Assembly: GCF_020515695.1 (NCBI RefSeq)
Contig: NZ_JAIWJA010000002.1
Location: forward strand, 682,001-746,000
DNA: 64,000 bases
Source of the DNA: Pseudomonas sp. MWU16-30317
Lineage (GTDB): Bacteria > Pseudomonadota > Gammaproteobacteria > Pseudomonadales > Pseudomonadaceae
Reading direction: 5' to 3'
Each line of letters starts with the position of its first letter. Position 1 is the first letter of the stretch. Of the stretch, positions 19,768 through 30,254 are shown piece by piece. A program made the position numbers and the translations under genes. The notes under the pieces are model-generated. The model was given only the letters and a program-made list of their open reading frames with translations. It made no database searches and had not been told where the DNA came from.

Positions 19768-20250
19768 TCAGCCAACTATTAGTGCGCTTACAAATAGACC
19801 TATCGCGAACACCACATGGCCGATCACGTTCAGCGCGCGCGCGAAATTCGGATTGGGCGCTTTCGAACAGGCCACGCCGACGCCCATGCCCGGCTGCAGA
19901 ATGAACCAGCCGGCACCGACGGTGACCAGGCCGACGATCAACGCTGGTGTGAACGTGGGCGCATGCACCCATTGCACGCCCCAGATCAACAGCAGTGCGG
20001 CAGCGAAGATGATCCCCACCGCGTAATGCATGATCCAGCCGATGCGCAGCTCGTTGGCGACGGCGGGCGACTGCCCGATGCCTTGTCGATGCACGAAGGT
20101 GCCCTGGGGCATGCCGGCAAACCAGCGACCGACCAGGTGCCAAGGCGGCGTCGGCAGTTTGAACACGGCTTTGAGCAACTGTGCCCAGATGTCCAGCAGG
20201 GCAGTGGCGGCGATGCCGGTGAGCACGGAATAAAGAATAAAGGCGAGCAT
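19768..20250 (-). CDS. DUF2938 family membrane protein
   Basis: 160 residues with four to five predicted helices: MLAFILYSVLTGIAATALLD, then WIMHYAVGIIFAAALLLIWG, ALIVGLVTVGAGWFILQPGM, and the last VIGHVVFAIGLFVSALIVG. GRWFAGMPQGTFVH is the family signature loop. The start at 20250 removes a non-conserved 53-residue extension. Function unknown. It ends about 20 bases before the MHYT protein gene in the same direction, so it may be co-transcribed with it. Confidence 0.88.
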   Translation of the reverse strand: MLAFILYSVLTGIAATALLDIWAQLLKAVFKLPTPPWHLVGRWFAGMPQGTFVHRQGIGQSPAVANELRIGWIMHYAVGIIFAAALLLIWGVQWVHAPTFTPALIVGLVTVGAGWFILQPGMGVGVACSKAPNPNFARALNVIGHVVFAIGLFVSALIVG

Positions 20251-20475
20251 CTTGATCCTTGTGGGCAGGTGGTCGGGGCAGCGGTGGCACTGCAACAGTG
20301 CTTGGCTCAAAGTAGTGCATGTCTGCACATGGCGCGCGTCTGACAGTAGCAGTACCGCACAATACTGGCGAACCGCTAGCTTGGACGCCAGAAGATCGGG
20401 GAGTGGCACGTATTGCGCTGAACCGAATCAGGTTGGCCGCTTTCCAACAGACAAGTGAAGCCCAGGAGAGCCCTG

Positions 20476-20745
20476 ATGGAAATCTTGTACACCGACCTGG
20501 TCGGCCTTGAACGTGGCGAGTCTGATGCCTGCACCGAGATCTGGCTGGCTGAGCCCCAGCGTTGTCTGTGGCGCGCAACCCAAGTGGTCAGCCATGAAAT
20601 GATGAGTGAAGGCACCCACGAACAGAACCTGCGGCGCATCTACATCCGCAGCGGGCCGATGGCTGACAATGCGCAGATCGAACAAGCCGTGCGCCAACGA
20701 TTGCTCGAGCGGGGGCGCCAAGGGGAGTTCCCGCCCCCGGCCTGA
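20476..20745 (+). CDS. Small hypothetical protein
   Basis: 89 residues, start MEILYTDLVGLERGESD with an AGGAG ribosome site eight bases upstream. Soluble, rich in charged residues, no signal peptide; I do not recognise the family. It precedes the UvrA-like gene by about 45 bases and could be co-transcribed with it. Confidence 0.6.
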   Translation: MEILYTDLVGLERGESDACTEIWLAEPQRCLWRATQVVSHEMMSEGTHEQNLRRIYIRSGPMADNAQIEQAVRQRLLERGRQGEFPPPA

Positions 20746-20789
20746 AAGTCGCAGGGCTGGATTTGATCATTCTTTAACGGGCGGAACCC

Positions 20790-23363
20790 ATGGCATCCAA
20801 GCACAACTCTGTAACACCTCCTCAAGCACTGCCCGGCAGCTCGGGCTTCGTCAAGGTTCGCGGCGCCCGCGAGCACAATCTCAAGAATGTCGATGTCGAC
20901 ATCCCCCGCGATGCCTTGGTGGTGTTCACCGGCGTGTCGGGCTCTGGCAAGTCGTCGTTGGCGTTTTCGACGGTCTATGCCGAAGCGCAGCGGCGCTACT
21001 TCGAGTCAGTTGCGCCCTACGCGAGGCGCCTGATCGACCAGGTCGGGGTGCCCGACGTCGACGCCATCGATGGCTTGCCACCGGCCGTGGCCCTGCAACA
21101 GCAGCGCGGTACGCCAAGCACGCGCTCGTCGGTGGGCAGCGTGACCACGCTGTCGAGCCTGGTGCGCATGCTCTATTCCCGTGCCGGGCATTACCCGCCG
21201 GGCCAGGCGATGCTCTATGCCGAAGACTTCTCGCCTAACCTGCCTCAGGGTGCGTGCCCTGAATGCCATGGCCTGGGGCGGGTCTATGAAGTCACCGAAG
21301 CGACCATGGTCCCGGATCCGTCGCTGACCATCCGCGAGCGCGCCATCGCCGCCTGGCCGCTGGCCTGGCAGGGGCAGAACCTGCGCGACATCCTCGTGAC
21401 CCTGGGCTATGACGTCGATGTGCCGTGGCGCGACCTGCCACAGGAGCAACGCGACTGGATTCTGTTCACCGAGGAACACCCGACGGTACCAGTTTACGCC
21501 GGCCTGACTCCGGCGCAGACCCGCACCGCCCTCAAGCGCAAGGCCGAGCCGAGCTACCAGGGCACTTTCACCGGTGCGCGGCGCTACATCCTGCACACCT
21601 TCACCCACTCGCAAAGCGCGCTGATGAAAAAACGCGTCAGCCAGTACATGATCGGCAGCGCCTGCCCGCTGTGCGACGGCAAGCGCCTCAAGCGCGAAGC
21701 CCTGTCGGTGACCTTCGCGGGTGTCGATATCGGCGAGCTGTCACGCCTGCCGCTGCTGCAATTGGGCGAGCTGCTGGAGCCGGTGGCGCAGAACCGCGAA
21801 GGCCATAATCATGCTCACAACGATTCATCCTTCACCGTGGAAAAACGCCTGGCCGCCCAGCGCATCGCCCAGGATCTGCTCGAGCGGGTGCAGGCCCTGA
21901 CCGATCTGGGCCTGGGCTATCTGGCGCTGGAGCGCAGCACGCCGAGCCTGTCGTCGGGCGAGTTGCAGCGCCTGCGCCTGGCCACGCAGCTCAATTCGCA
22001 ACTGTTCGGCGTCATCTACGTGCTCGATGAGCCCTCCGCCGGCTTGCACCCGGCCGATGGCGAAGCGCTGTACACGGCCTTGCAGAAACTCCAGGCGGCT
22101 GGCAACTCGTTGTTCGTGGTCGAGCACGACACCGAGATCATGCGCCGCGCCGACTGGTTGATCGATGTCGGCCCGGCAGCCGGGGAGCGCGGCGGGCAGG
22201 TGCTGTACAGCGGGCCGCCCGCGGGCCTGGCGAAGATAAAGGCCTCGCAGACCCGTTCGTACCTGTTCGACGACCACAGCCCCAAGGCCGAGGCACGGCG
22301 CGAGCCGCAAGGCTGGTTGCGTCTCGAAGGGGTGACGCGTAACAACCTGCGCGACCTGAGTGCGGAATTCCCATTGGGCTGTTTTACCGCGGTCACGGGG
22401 ATTTCCGGCTCGGGCAAATCCAGCCTGGTGAGTCAGGCCTTGCTCGAGCTGGTGGGCGCACATTTAGGTCCACATAGCGGCCAATCCAGTGACAGCCGCG
22501 AGCCGCAGGAACTCAACCTCGAAGACGACACCCCGCAAAGCAGCGAAGGCCGGGTGACTCGCGGCCTGGAGCACATCAAGCGGCTGGTGCAGGTGGATCA
22601 GAAACCCATTGGCCGCACCCCGCGCTCCAATCTGGCCACCTACACCGGGCTGTTCGATAACGTGCGCAAGCTGTTCGCCGCCACCGCCGAGGCCCGCGCG
22701 GCAGGCTTCGACGCGGGGCAGTTTTCCTTCAACGTCGCCAAAGGCCGTTGCCCGGGGTGCGAAGGCGAGGGCTTCGTCAGCGTCGAGTTGCTGTTCATGC
22801 CGAGCGTCTATGCGCCATGCCCGACGTGCCACGGCGCCCGTTACAACCCCGAGACGCTGGCCATTCACTGGCAGGGGCTGACCATCGCCCAGGTGCTACA
22901 GCTGACCGTCGAACAGGCCTTGGCGGTGTTCGCCGAACAACCGGCGGTGTTACGCGCGTTGCAAGTGCTGGCGGATATCGGCTTGGGCTACTTGCGGTTG
23001 GGGCAGCCGGCGACCGAGTTGTCCGGTGGTGAAGCGCAGCGCATCAAGCTGGCCACCGAATTGCAGCGCAATCAGCGCGGTGCCTCGTTGTATGTACTGG
23101 ACGAGCCAACGACCGGGCTGCACCCGTTGGACGTCGATCGTTTGCTAGTGCAGTTGAATGCGCTGGTAGACGGCGGGCACACGGTGATCGTGGTCGAGCA
23201 CGAAATGCGCGTGGTGGCGCAGAGTGACTGGGTGATCGATATCGGCCCGGGGGCAGGGGATCTGGGTGGGCAGCTGGTGGCGGCGGGTACGCCGCAGCAG
23301 GTCGCCAAGGTCAAAGGCAGCCGCACGGCGCCGTATCTGGCGCGGGCTTTAGGCTTGGGGTAG
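20790..23363 (+). CDS. UvrA-like ABC ATPase (UvrA2 class, drug or DNA-lesion tolerance)
   Basis: 857 residues, shorter than housekeeping UvrA (about 940). Two ABC cassettes: the first has Walker [16 protein letters not shown] and signature [12 protein letters not shown]; the second has [14 protein letters not shown] and [14 protein letters not shown]. Zinc-binding pairs [16 protein letters not shown] and CPGCEGEGF / CPTCHGAR are present. The short insert between them and the overall length fit the UvrA2 group, known from Deinococcus and antibiotic producers for resistance to DNA-binding drugs. Not the main uvrA, which is normally found beside ssb. Confidence 0.88.
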   Translation: MASKHNSVTPPQALPGSSGFVKVRGAREHNLKNVDVDIPRDALVVFTGVSGSGKSSLAFSTVYAEAQRRYFESVAPYARRLIDQVGVPDVDAIDGLPPAVALQQQRGTPSTRSSVGSVTTLSSLVRMLYSRAGHYPPGQAMLYAEDFSPNLPQGACPECHGLGRVYEVTEATMVPDPSLTIRERAIAAWPLAWQGQNLRDILVTLGYDVDVPWRDLPQEQRDWILFTEEHPTVPVYAGLTPAQTRTALKRKAEPSYQGTFTGARRYILHTFTHSQSALMKKRVSQYMIGSACPLCDGKRLKREALSVTFAGVDIGELSRLPLLQLGELLEPVAQNREGHNHAHNDSSFTVEKRLAAQRIAQDLLERVQALTDLGLGYLALERSTPSLSSGELQRLRLATQLNSQLFGVIYVLDEPSAGLHPADGEALYTALQKLQAAGNSLFVVEHDTEIMRRADWLIDVGPAAGERGGQVLYSGPPAGLAKIKASQTRSYLFDDHSPKAEARREPQGWLRLEGVTRNNLRDLSAEFPLGCFTAVTGISGSGKSSLVSQALLELVGAHLGPHSGQSSDSREPQELNLEDDTPQSSEGRVTRGLEHIKRLVQVDQKPIGRTPRSNLATYTGLFDNVRKLFAATAEARAAGFDAGQFSFNVAKGRCPGCEGEGFVSVELLFMPSVYAPCPTCHGARYNPETLAIHWQGLTIAQVLQLTVEQALAVFAEQPAVLRALQVLADIGLGYLRLGQPATELSGGEAQRIKLATELQRNQRGASLYVLDEPTTGLHPLDVDRLLVQLNALVDGGHTVIVVEHEMRVVAQSDWVIDIGPGAGDLGGQLVAAGTPQQVAKVKGSRTAPYLARALGLG

Positions 23364-23470
23364 GGCTTGAGGCCTTTTCGCCGTCTTACGCGCTCCCTCG
23401 CTCATACATCTGCGTACAGATGCAGCGTCGTACATCTGTGGAAATTCCATGGTGATGGGCAAGCAGGACG

Positions 23471-23502
23471 GGCCCCTTCGCGAGCAAGCTTTGCTCCCAC
23501 GG
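23471..23502. repeat. REP element
   Basis: CGCGAGCAAGCTTTGCTCCC core, a single REP in the gap between the UvrA-like gene and iolR. Confidence 0.65.
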
Positions 23503-23589
23503 GTGTACGGCCAAGATGCGGCACTATAGGAGCAAGGGGGGCGCGTCAGGCGGCGAAAAGGCCGCAAGACCCTCATCAGCAAACCGTGC

Positions 23590-24516
23590 TCAATCCTCAA
23601 ACCCGATCTGCTCGTGAATCTCGTCGACCTTCAACTCCAAGCGATACGCCACGGCAATGAACAAGGCCTGGCACAGGCACAGCGTCGCGCTCAACGAGCG
23701 AAAGGCGAACGAGCTGCCCTCGTTCACCAGCAGCACCGCGTTGGCGCGCTTGGCCAGCGGTGAAAGGTTGCTGTCGGTGATGATCAACGTCTTGGCCTGA
23801 TGATGCTGGGCGATGCGCAGGCAGTGCTGGGTTTCCTTGCCGTAGGGAGTGAAGCTAATGGCGATCACCAGGTCGTTGGCGCGCACGCTGCGCATCTGCT
23901 CGCGATAACTGCCGCCCAACCCGGACACCAAATGAATGCGCTTGTTGGTGTGCTGCAGGTTGTACACCAGGTAGTCGGCCACCGCGAACGACCGGCGCAC
24001 GCCCACCACATAGATGTTCTCGGCATTGACCACCAGGTCGACGGCCTTCTCGAACACCGCATCGTCGAGCTCCAGCCCCAGGCGCTCGATGCCCGACAGC
24101 GTAGCGCTCACGCATTCACGCGCCAGGTCGCCGCCGCTGGCTTTCTCCGACTTGTTGTCGATCAGGTTGCGAATGCGCTGCTGGTAGTTCTGCACCGGGG
24201 TGGTCTTGAGCGTATAGGCGTCGCGAAACAACGCCTGCATCTCGCTGAAGCCACTGAACCCGAAGCGCTGCGAAAAGCGCACGATAGCCGAAGGGTGCAC
24301 CTCGCATTCACGGGAAATATCGCTGATGCGGTCGACCATGATGCGGTCGCTCTGCTGGGTCATGTAACTGGCGATGCGTTTGAGCTGACGCGGCAGGCTT
24401 TCGTATTCGCGGCTGATCTGCTGCAACAGTTGTTCAGCGGTTTCCGGGGTCGCACTGCTGGCGACGGCGGTGTCGCTTTCATCAGGGGCTGTCACCGGCG
24501 GTTCGGAGCGTGACAT
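23590..24516 (-). CDS. iolR: RpiR-family transcriptional regulator of inositol catabolism
   Basis: 308 residues. N-terminal RpiR helix-turn-helix (about 35-115, with the motif VHPSAIVRFSQRFGFSGFSE) and a C-terminal SIS sugar-phosphate-binding domain (about 145-290, NIYVVGVRRSF and VIAISFTPYGKETQ). Divergent from iolC and facing the whole iol set, so it is almost certainly the pathway repressor, released by a phosphorylated inositol intermediate. The ATG at 24516 follows AAGGATT at a good distance and is preferred to a TTG two codons earlier. A GGAA-N6-TTCC box lies in the shared upstream region. Confidence 0.88.
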   Translation of the reverse strand: MSRSEPPVTAPDESDTAVASSATPETAEQLLQQISREYESLPRQLKRIASYMTQQSDRIMVDRISDISRECEVHPSAIVRFSQRFGFSGFSEMQALFRDAYTLKTTPVQNYQQRIRNLIDNKSEKASGGDLARECVSATLSGIERLGLELDDAVFEKAVDLVVNAENIYVVGVRRSFAVADYLVYNLQHTNKRIHLVSGLGGSYREQMRSVRANDLVIAISFTPYGKETQHCLRIAQHHQAKTLIITDSNLSPLAKRANAVLLVNEGSSFAFRSLSATLCLCQALFIAVAYRLELKVDEIHEQIGFED

Positions 24517-24826
24517 GGGCAATCCTTATGGCGTGGTCGCGTCGGCTGGTCTGGGACGTCCGTTCGACTTCTGGCTGTTGCCGCCCAGTCTACAGGCTCT
24601 CGGCGAGAAAAATCTGCGGGTGTGTGGGTGGCAGGAGGCGCTCGGCTGAAGCGTTACAGCCAGACTAAAACAATGTTTCCGCATGTTAATGGAATAAATT
24701 TTCCGAGTAAAAAAATTATAGAAAAAATATTGATTACGGCAAAAAGAAGTTCTAGAGTTCGCTCACACCAAACGCGTTTGCCACACTCTGGGGCGACGCA
24801 GGCTGATAAAAATAACAGGAGCCAGC
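24517..24826. other. Divergent iolR / iolC control region
   Basis: 310 bases, strikingly AT-rich from about 24660 to 24760 against a GC-rich surround. It carries the iol operator box (24691-24704) and must hold the promoters in both directions. No ORF. Confidence 0.6.
24691..24704. promoter_or_regulatory. Candidate IolR operator, GGAA-N6-TTCC
   Basis: Sequence GGAATAAATTTTCC. RpiR-type IolR of Sinorhizobium is reported to bind a GGAA-N6-TTCC palindrome upstream of inositol genes, and this is an exact fit. It lies 122 bases before the iolC ATG in the AT-rich promoter zone. Confidence 0.7.
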
Positions 24827-26767
24827 ATGGGCCAGACTCGATTTGCCAGTGGGCGACAACTGGATTTGATTTGCCTCGGGCGCCTGGGCGTCGACCTCTA
24901 TGCACAACAGGTCGGCGCGCGCCTCGAAGACGTCAGCAGTTTCGCCAAGTACCTGGGTGGCTCGTCCGCCAACATCGCCTTCGGCACCGCGCGTCTGGGG
25001 CTGAAGTCGGCCATGCTGAGCCGCGTCGGCGACGACCACATGGGCCGCTTCCTGGTCGAGTCGCTGGCGCGCGAAGGCTGCGATGTCAGCGGCATCAAGA
25101 CCGACCCCGAGCGCCTCACCGCCATGGTCCTGCTGGGCCTCAAGGACCGCGAAACCTTCCCGCTGGTGTTCTACCGTGAAAACTGCGCCGACATGGCCCT
25201 GTGCGAAGCGGATGTGCGCGAAGACGTCATCGCCTCCGGCAAGGCGCTGTTGATCACCGGCACGCACTTTTCGACCGAGCGGGTCTACAACGCCAGCATC
25301 CGCGCGCTCGACTACGCCGCCAGGCACGACGTCAAACGCGTCCTCGATATCGATTACCGCCCGGTGCTCTGGGGTCTGGCCGGCAAGGCCGATGGTGAGA
25401 CACGCTTCGTCGCCGACCAGAAAGTCAGCGAGCACGTGCAGGGTATCCTGCCGCGTTTCGACCTGATCGTCGGCACCGAAGAAGAATTTCTCATCGCCGG
25501 GGGCAGCGAAGACCTCCTCACCTCGCTGCGCAAGGTCCGCAGCCTGACCGCCGCCACCCTGGTCGTGAAGCTCGGCCCGCAAGGCTGCACGGTGATCCAC
25601 GGCGACATTCCGGCGCGCCTCGAAGACGGCGAAATTCACCCAGGCGTGCGGGTCGAAGTGCTCAACGTGCTGGGCGCCGGCGATGCCTTCATGTCGGGCT
25701 TTCTCAGCGGCTGGCTGCGTGATGCCAGCGATGCTCGCTGCTGCCAGTTGGCCAATGCCTGCGGCGGGCTGGTGGTGTCGCGCCACGCCTGCGCCCCGGC
25801 GATGCCGACCCCGGCCGAGCTTGAATACCTGTTCAACAGCCCGGTGCCCATTACGCGGCCGGATCAGGACGTCGCCTTGCAGCGCCTGCATCAGGTCAGT
25901 GTGCCGCGCAAACAATGGAAGCAGCTGTTCATCTTCGCCTTCGATCACCGTGGCCAGCTGTTCGAACTGGCCCAGCAGGGCGGTGCCGACAGCAAGCGCA
26001 TCAGCGAGTTGAAGATGCTGTTCATCCAGGCAGTGCAGCGGGTCGAAGCCGACCTCGCTCAGCGCGGTATCGATGCCGATGTCGGCTTGCTGGCCGATCA
26101 GCGCTTCGGCCAGGACGCCCTCAACGCCGCGACTGGCCGTGGCTGGTGGGTGGCGCGCCCGGTGGAGCGCCAAGGCTCGCGGCCACTGGCGTTCGAACAC
26201 GGCCGCTCGATCGGCAGCAACCTGATCGCCTGGCCCAAGGAACAGATCATCAAGTGCCTGGTGCAATACCACCCGGACGACGAGCCGCTGCTGCGCCTTG
26301 AGCAGGAAGCGCAGATTCGCGGGCTCTTCGAGGCCTCTCAGGTCAGCGGCCACGAGTTGCTGCTGGAGATCATCCCGCCCAAGGATCACCCGTCCACCTA
26401 CCCGGACGTGCTCTATCGGGCGATCAAGCGCCTCTACAACCTGGGTATCTACCCGGCCTGGTGGAAGATCGAGTCGCCGAGCGCGGCCGAGTGGGAACAG
26501 CTCGATGCCCTGATCCAGGAGCGCGACCCCTATTGCCGGGGCGTGGTGCTGCTGGGCCTCAACGCGCCGACCGACGTACTCGCCGAAGGGTTCCGCAATG
26601 CTCGCGCCAGTACCACCTGCCGGGGTTTCGCGGTGGGCCGCACAATCTTCCAGGAGCCGAGCCGCGCCTGGCTGGTCGGGGAAATCGACGATGAAGCGCT
26701 GATCCAGCGCGTGCAGGCCACCTTCCAGACGTTGATAGAGGCCTGGCGCGACGCCCGCAGGCAGTGA
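24827..26767 (+). CDS. iolC: Bifunctional 5-dehydro-2-deoxygluconokinase / phospho-aldolase-like (IolC-DUF2090)
   Basis: 646 residues. N-terminal PfkB sugar kinase (about 5-325): GRLGVDLYAQQ, the substrate loop GGSSANIAFGTARLG, and the anion-hole GAGDAFMSGFLSG with the catalytic Asp. C-terminal DUF2090 domain (about 335-640), a TIM barrel of the kind proposed to act as the 5-dehydro-2-deoxyphosphogluconate aldolase: FIFAFDHRGQLFELA and ARPVERQGSRPL. Together the two would phosphorylate and then split DKG, which explains the absence of a separate iolJ in the cluster. First gene of the plus-strand iol run; ACAGGAG ribosome site. Confidence 0.93.
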   Translation: MGQTRFASGRQLDLICLGRLGVDLYAQQVGARLEDVSSFAKYLGGSSANIAFGTARLGLKSAMLSRVGDDHMGRFLVESLAREGCDVSGIKTDPERLTAMVLLGLKDRETFPLVFYRENCADMALCEADVREDVIASGKALLITGTHFSTERVYNASIRALDYAARHDVKRVLDIDYRPVLWGLAGKADGETRFVADQKVSEHVQGILPRFDLIVGTEEEFLIAGGSEDLLTSLRKVRSLTAATLVVKLGPQGCTVIHGDIPARLEDGEIHPGVRVEVLNVLGAGDAFMSGFLSGWLRDASDARCCQLANACGGLVVSRHACAPAMPTPAELEYLFNSPVPITRPDQDVALQRLHQVSVPRKQWKQLFIFAFDHRGQLFELAQQGGADSKRISELKMLFIQAVQRVEADLAQRGIDADVGLLADQRFGQDALNAATGRGWWVARPVERQGSRPLAFEHGRSIGSNLIAWPKEQIIKCLVQYHPDDEPLLRLEQEAQIRGLFEASQVSGHELLLEIIPPKDHPSTYPDVLYRAIKRLYNLGIYPAWWKIESPSAAEWEQLDALIQERDPYCRGVVLLGLNAPTDVLAEGFRNARASTTCRGFAVGRTIFQEPSRAWLVGEIDDEALIQRVQATFQTLIEAWRDARRQ

Positions 26768-26825
26768 TCCGCGCGCCGACCGCCGCAGCATGAACCGCAC
26801 ACAAGAATAAATAACAGGTACCGCC

Positions 26826-27719
26826 ATGTCCGCTATCCGAATTGGCATCAATCCGATTTCCTGGAGTAACGACGATCTGCCCGCACTGGGCGGTGAAACG
26901 CCGCTGAGCACCGCCCTGAGCGAGGGCAAGGAAATCGGCTATGCAGGTTTCGAACTCAACGGCAAATTCCCCAAGGACGCCAAGGGGGTCGGCGACGTCC
27001 TGCGCCCCTACGACCTGGCGCTGGTGTCGGGCTGGTACTCCAGCCTGCTGGCGCAGCGCTCGGCCGCCGAAGAAATCGACGCCATCGCCAACCATGTGCA
27101 AGTCATGGCGCAGAACGGCGCCCAGGTGCTGGTGTATGGCGAAGTGGCCGACGCCATCCAGGGCAAGCGCATTGCGCTGGTGGAGCGCCCGCGTTTTCAT
27201 ACCGACAAGGCCTGGCAGGCCTACGCCGACAAACTCGACGAACTGGCGCGTTTCACCCTCAGCCAAGGCGTGCGCCTGGCCTACCATCACCACATGGGGG
27301 CCTATGTCGAGTCGCCCAGCGATATCGACCGGCTGATGGCCCTGACCAGCACCGATGTCGGCCTGCTGTTCGACTCGGGGCACTGCTACCTGGGCGGTGG
27401 CGAGCCGTTGCAGGTACTGCGCAAGCACATCGATCGAGTCTGCCACGTGCACTTCAAGGACGTGCGCAAGGGCGTGGTGCAACTGGCGCGCAACAACCTG
27501 TGGAGCTTCCCGGACTGCATCGTCAACGGCGCCTTTACCGTGCCTGGCGATGGCGACATCAACTTTGGCGAGCTGCTCGACGAGCTGCTCGCCCATCACT
27601 ACCAAGGCTGGCTGGTGGTCGAGGCGGAGCAGGATCCGGCCGTGGCGCCCAGCTACGCTTTCGCGCAAAAGGGCTACCAGACCCTGCGCCGTCTGCTTGA
27701 TGAGAGGACTACCCAATGA
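26826..27719 (+). CDS. iolE: Myo-inosose-2 dehydratase
   Basis: 297 residues. A xylose-isomerase-like TIM barrel that dehydrates 2-keto-myo-inositol. Starts MSAIRIGINPISWSNDDLP, typical of IolE. The metal site residues lie in YHHHMGAYVESP, LLFDSGHCYLGGG, HVHFKDVR and VVEAEQDP. The leader AACAGGTACCGCC precedes the ATG. Its last codons overlap iolB by four bases (ATGA). Confidence 0.95.
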   Translation: MSAIRIGINPISWSNDDLPALGGETPLSTALSEGKEIGYAGFELNGKFPKDAKGVGDVLRPYDLALVSGWYSSLLAQRSAAEEIDAIANHVQVMAQNGAQVLVYGEVADAIQGKRIALVERPRFHTDKAWQAYADKLDELARFTLSQGVRLAYHHHMGAYVESPSDIDRLMALTSTDVGLLFDSGHCYLGGGEPLQVLRKHIDRVCHVHFKDVRKGVVQLARNNLWSFPDCIVNGAFTVPGDGDINFGELLDELLAHHYQGWLVVEAEQDPAVAPSYAFAQKGYQTLRRLLDERTTQ

Positions 27720-28522
27720 GCCTGCTAGTCAAAAGCAATGCCCGTGGCCAGACCATGGTGCAACTGCCCCAGGGCGAACTCGAATACGTCGGTTTCGCCG
27801 CCTACCGCTTGAGCCTGGGCGAGAGCCTGCCGGTCAGCGCCGGCGACCAGGAACTGTGCCTGGTGCTGCTCAGCGGCCGCGTCGATATCAAGGGCGAAGC
27901 GCCCCAAGGCGGTTTCAAGTGGGACAACATCGGCGATCGCCGCTCGGTGTTCGAGGACAAATCGCCCTTCGCTGCCTACCTGCCACCGGGCAGCCAGGCG
28001 CAGATTACCGCGCTGAGCGATGTGCAGATCGGCGTGTGCGCCGCGCCCGGCGCCAAGGACACCGGGCTTGGCCCGCGGCTGATCGAGCCGGCCAGCATGA
28101 AGCGCAGCGTCCGTGGCAAGGGCGCCAATACCCGCTACGTGTGCGACATCCTCCCGGACACCGAGCCGGCCCATTCCCTGCTGGTGGTGGAAGTGCGCAC
28201 GCCGTCCGGGCATTCGTCCAGCTACCCGCCGCACAAGCACGACACCGACGACCTGCCGCACCAGAGCTTTCTCGAAGAGACGTATTACCACCAGATCAAT
28301 CCGCCGCAGGGCTTCGTGTTCCAGCGCGTGTACACCGACGACCGCAGCATCGATCAGGCCATGGCGGTGGAAAACAGCGACCTGGTGGTGGTGCCCAAGG
28401 GGTATCACCCGGTCAGCGTGCCTTATGGCTACGAGTCGTATTACTTGAACGTCATGGCCGGGCCCAAGCGGGTCTGGCAGTTTCATAACGATCCGCAGCA
28501 TGCGTGGTTGATGGATTTGTAA
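27716..28522 (+). CDS. iolB: 5-deoxy-glucuronate isomerase
   Basis: 268 residues. Bicupin enzyme that converts 5-deoxy-glucuronate to 5-keto-2-deoxygluconate. Visible: the first cupin with CLVLLSGRVDI; the second with the metal-binding SYPPHKHDTDDLP (His residues and Asp), ETYYHQINPPQGF and the late HPVSVPYGYESYYLNVMAG. Start overlaps the iolE stop. Confidence 0.95.
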   Translation: MSLLVKSNARGQTMVQLPQGELEYVGFAAYRLSLGESLPVSAGDQELCLVLLSGRVDIKGEAPQGGFKWDNIGDRRSVFEDKSPFAAYLPPGSQAQITALSDVQIGVCAAPGAKDTGLGPRLIEPASMKRSVRGKGANTRYVCDILPDTEPAHSLLVVEVRTPSGHSSSYPPHKHDTDDLPHQSFLEETYYHQINPPQGFVFQRVYTDDRSIDQAMAVENSDLVVVPKGYHPVSVPYGYESYYLNVMAGPKRVWQFHNDPQHAWLMDL

Positions 28523-28597
28523 AACCAAGATCTGCGGTGCTGCTGCCATTGGCGGGCACAGGCGCCCCACACTCTTCAGACTGGAGACAACAATAAA

Positions 28598-30100
28598 ATG
28601 AGCACTGCCCCGGTTATTGGTCACTACCTCGACGGCGAGGTGCAGCACAGCGGCACCGAGCGTTTCAGCGATGTCTTCAACCCGGCCACCGGTGAGGTCC
28701 AGGGCCGCGTCGCGCTGGCCACCCAAGGCACCGTCGACGCCGCCGTGGCCTCGGCGCTCAAGGCCTTCCCGGCGTGGTCCGAGCAATCCTCGCTGCGCCG
28801 CGCGCGGGTCATGTTCAAGTTCAAGGAACTGCTCGACCAGCACCACGACGAACTGGCGGGCATCATCAGCCGCGAACACGGCAAGGTGTTTTTGGACGCC
28901 AAGGGCGAAGTCACGCGCGGCATCGAGATCGTCGAATTCGCCTGCGGTGCGCCGAGCCTGCTCAAGACTGATTTCAGCGACAACATCGGCGGCGGCATCG
29001 ACAACTGGAATCTGCGCCAGCCTCTGGGTGTGTGCGCCGGGGTCACGCCCTTCAACTTCCCGGTCATGGTGCCGCTGTGGATGATCCCGCTGGCGCTGGT
29101 GACGGGTAACTGCTTCATCCTCAAGCCCTCGGAGCGCGATCCGTCGGCCAGCCTGCTGATGGCCCGGCTGCTCAAGCAGGCCGGTCTGCCCGATGGCGTG
29201 TTCAGCGTGGTGCAAGGTGACAAGCTGGCCGTCGATGGCCTGCTGCAGCACCCGGATATCCAGGCGATCTCCTTCGTCGGCTCGACACCGATCGCTGAAT
29301 ACATTCACACCCAGGCCAGCCAGCGGGGCAAGCGTGTACAGGCGCTGGGCGGCGCCAAGAATCACATGATCGTGATGCCCGACGCCGACCTCGATCAAGC
29401 GGCCGATGCGCTGATCGGTGCTGCCTATGGTTCGGCGGGGGAGCGCTGCATGGCGATCTCCATCGCGGTGGCGGTCGGTGACGTAGCCGACAAGCTGATC
29501 GCCAAGCTGCTGCCGCGCATCGACCAGCTCAAGGTTGGCAACGGCATGCAGCCCGACAGTGACATGGGCCCGCTGGTGACGGCGGTGCACAAGGCCAAAG
29601 TCGAGGGCTACATCGCTCAGGGCGTGAAAGAAGGCGCCGAGTTGCTGGTAGACGGCCGTGGTTTCACGGTGCCTGGCGCCGAGAACGGCTTCTTCGTCGG
29701 CGCGACCTTGTTCGACAAGGTCGGCACTGACATGAGCATCTACAAGGAAGAGATTTTCGGGCCGGTGCTGGGCATCGTCCGGGTGGCTGATTTCGCCACG
29801 GCGGTGGAGCTGATCAACGCTCATGAATTCGGTAACGGCGTGTCGTGCTTCACCAGTGACGGCGGCATCGCTCGGGCGTTCGCACGCAACATCAAGGTCG
29901 GCATGGTGGGCATCAACGTGCCGATCCCGGTGCCCATGGCCTGGCATTCGTTCGGTGGCTGGAAGCGCTCGCTGTTCGGCGATCATCACGCCTATGGCGA
30001 CGAAGGCGTGCGCTTCTACAGCCGCTACAAGAGTGTCATGCAACGCTGGCCGGACAGCATCGCCAAAGGCGCCGAGTTCAGTATGCCGACGGCTAAATAA
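28598..30100 (+). CDS. mmsA: CoA-acylating methylmalonate / malonate semialdehyde dehydrogenase
   Basis: 500 residues, the family length. Aldehyde dehydrogenase superfamily member; catalytic Cys in [12 protein letters not shown] site [15 protein letters not shown] and the glycine-rich [11 protein letters not shown]. In the inositol pathway this enzyme (called IolA) turns malonate semialdehyde into acetyl-CoA; the same family also serves valine breakdown, so the name could be iolA. Its place between iolB and the isomerase argues for the inositol role. It follows a 75-base gap with a GGAG site. Confidence 0.93.
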   Translation: MSTAPVIGHYLDGEVQHSGTERFSDVFNPATGEVQGRVALATQGTVDAAVASALKAFPAWSEQSSLRRARVMFKFKELLDQHHDELAGIISREHGKVFLDAKGEVTRGIEIVEFACGAPSLLKTDFSDNIGGGIDNWNLRQPLGVCAGVTPFNFPVMVPLWMIPLALVTGNCFILKPSERDPSASLLMARLLKQAGLPDGVFSVVQGDKLAVDGLLQHPDIQAISFVGSTPIAEYIHTQASQRGKRVQALGGAKNHMIVMPDADLDQAADALIGAAYGSAGERCMAISIAVAVGDVADKLIAKLLPRIDQLKVGNGMQPDSDMGPLVTAVHKAKVEGYIAQGVKEGAELLVDGRGFTVPGAENGFFVGATLFDKVGTDMSIYKEEIFGPVLGIVRVADFATAVELINAHEFGNGVSCFTSDGGIARAFARNIKVGMVGINVPIPVPMAWHSFGGWKRSLFGDHHAYGDEGVRFYSRYKSVMQRWPDSIAKGAEFSMPTAK

Positions 30101-30130
30101 ACCCTGAACCAATGGCGACTGGACGGCCGT

Positions 30131-30200
30131 TTTCGCGAGCAAGCTTTGCTCCTGCAGGTGCACACCGCACCTGTAGGAGCACAGCTCGCCCGCGACGAGG
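30131..30200. repeat. REP pair upstream of the iolI-like gene
   Basis: Inverted halves CGCGAGCAAGCTTTGCTCC and GGAGCACAGCTCGCCCGCG, a REPIN inside the iol operon. It could form an mRNA hairpin that tunes transcript stability between mmsA and the downstream gene. Confidence 0.75.
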
Positions 30201-30254
30201 CCCACTGGCCCAACACCGATGTTCCTGAACACTGCTACCTGGAGAATAAAAACA

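Noticed and set aside
24752..26929. 725-residue minus-strand open frame opposite iolC
   Set aside because: Same cause: an antisense shadow of a GC-rich gene, with no domain.
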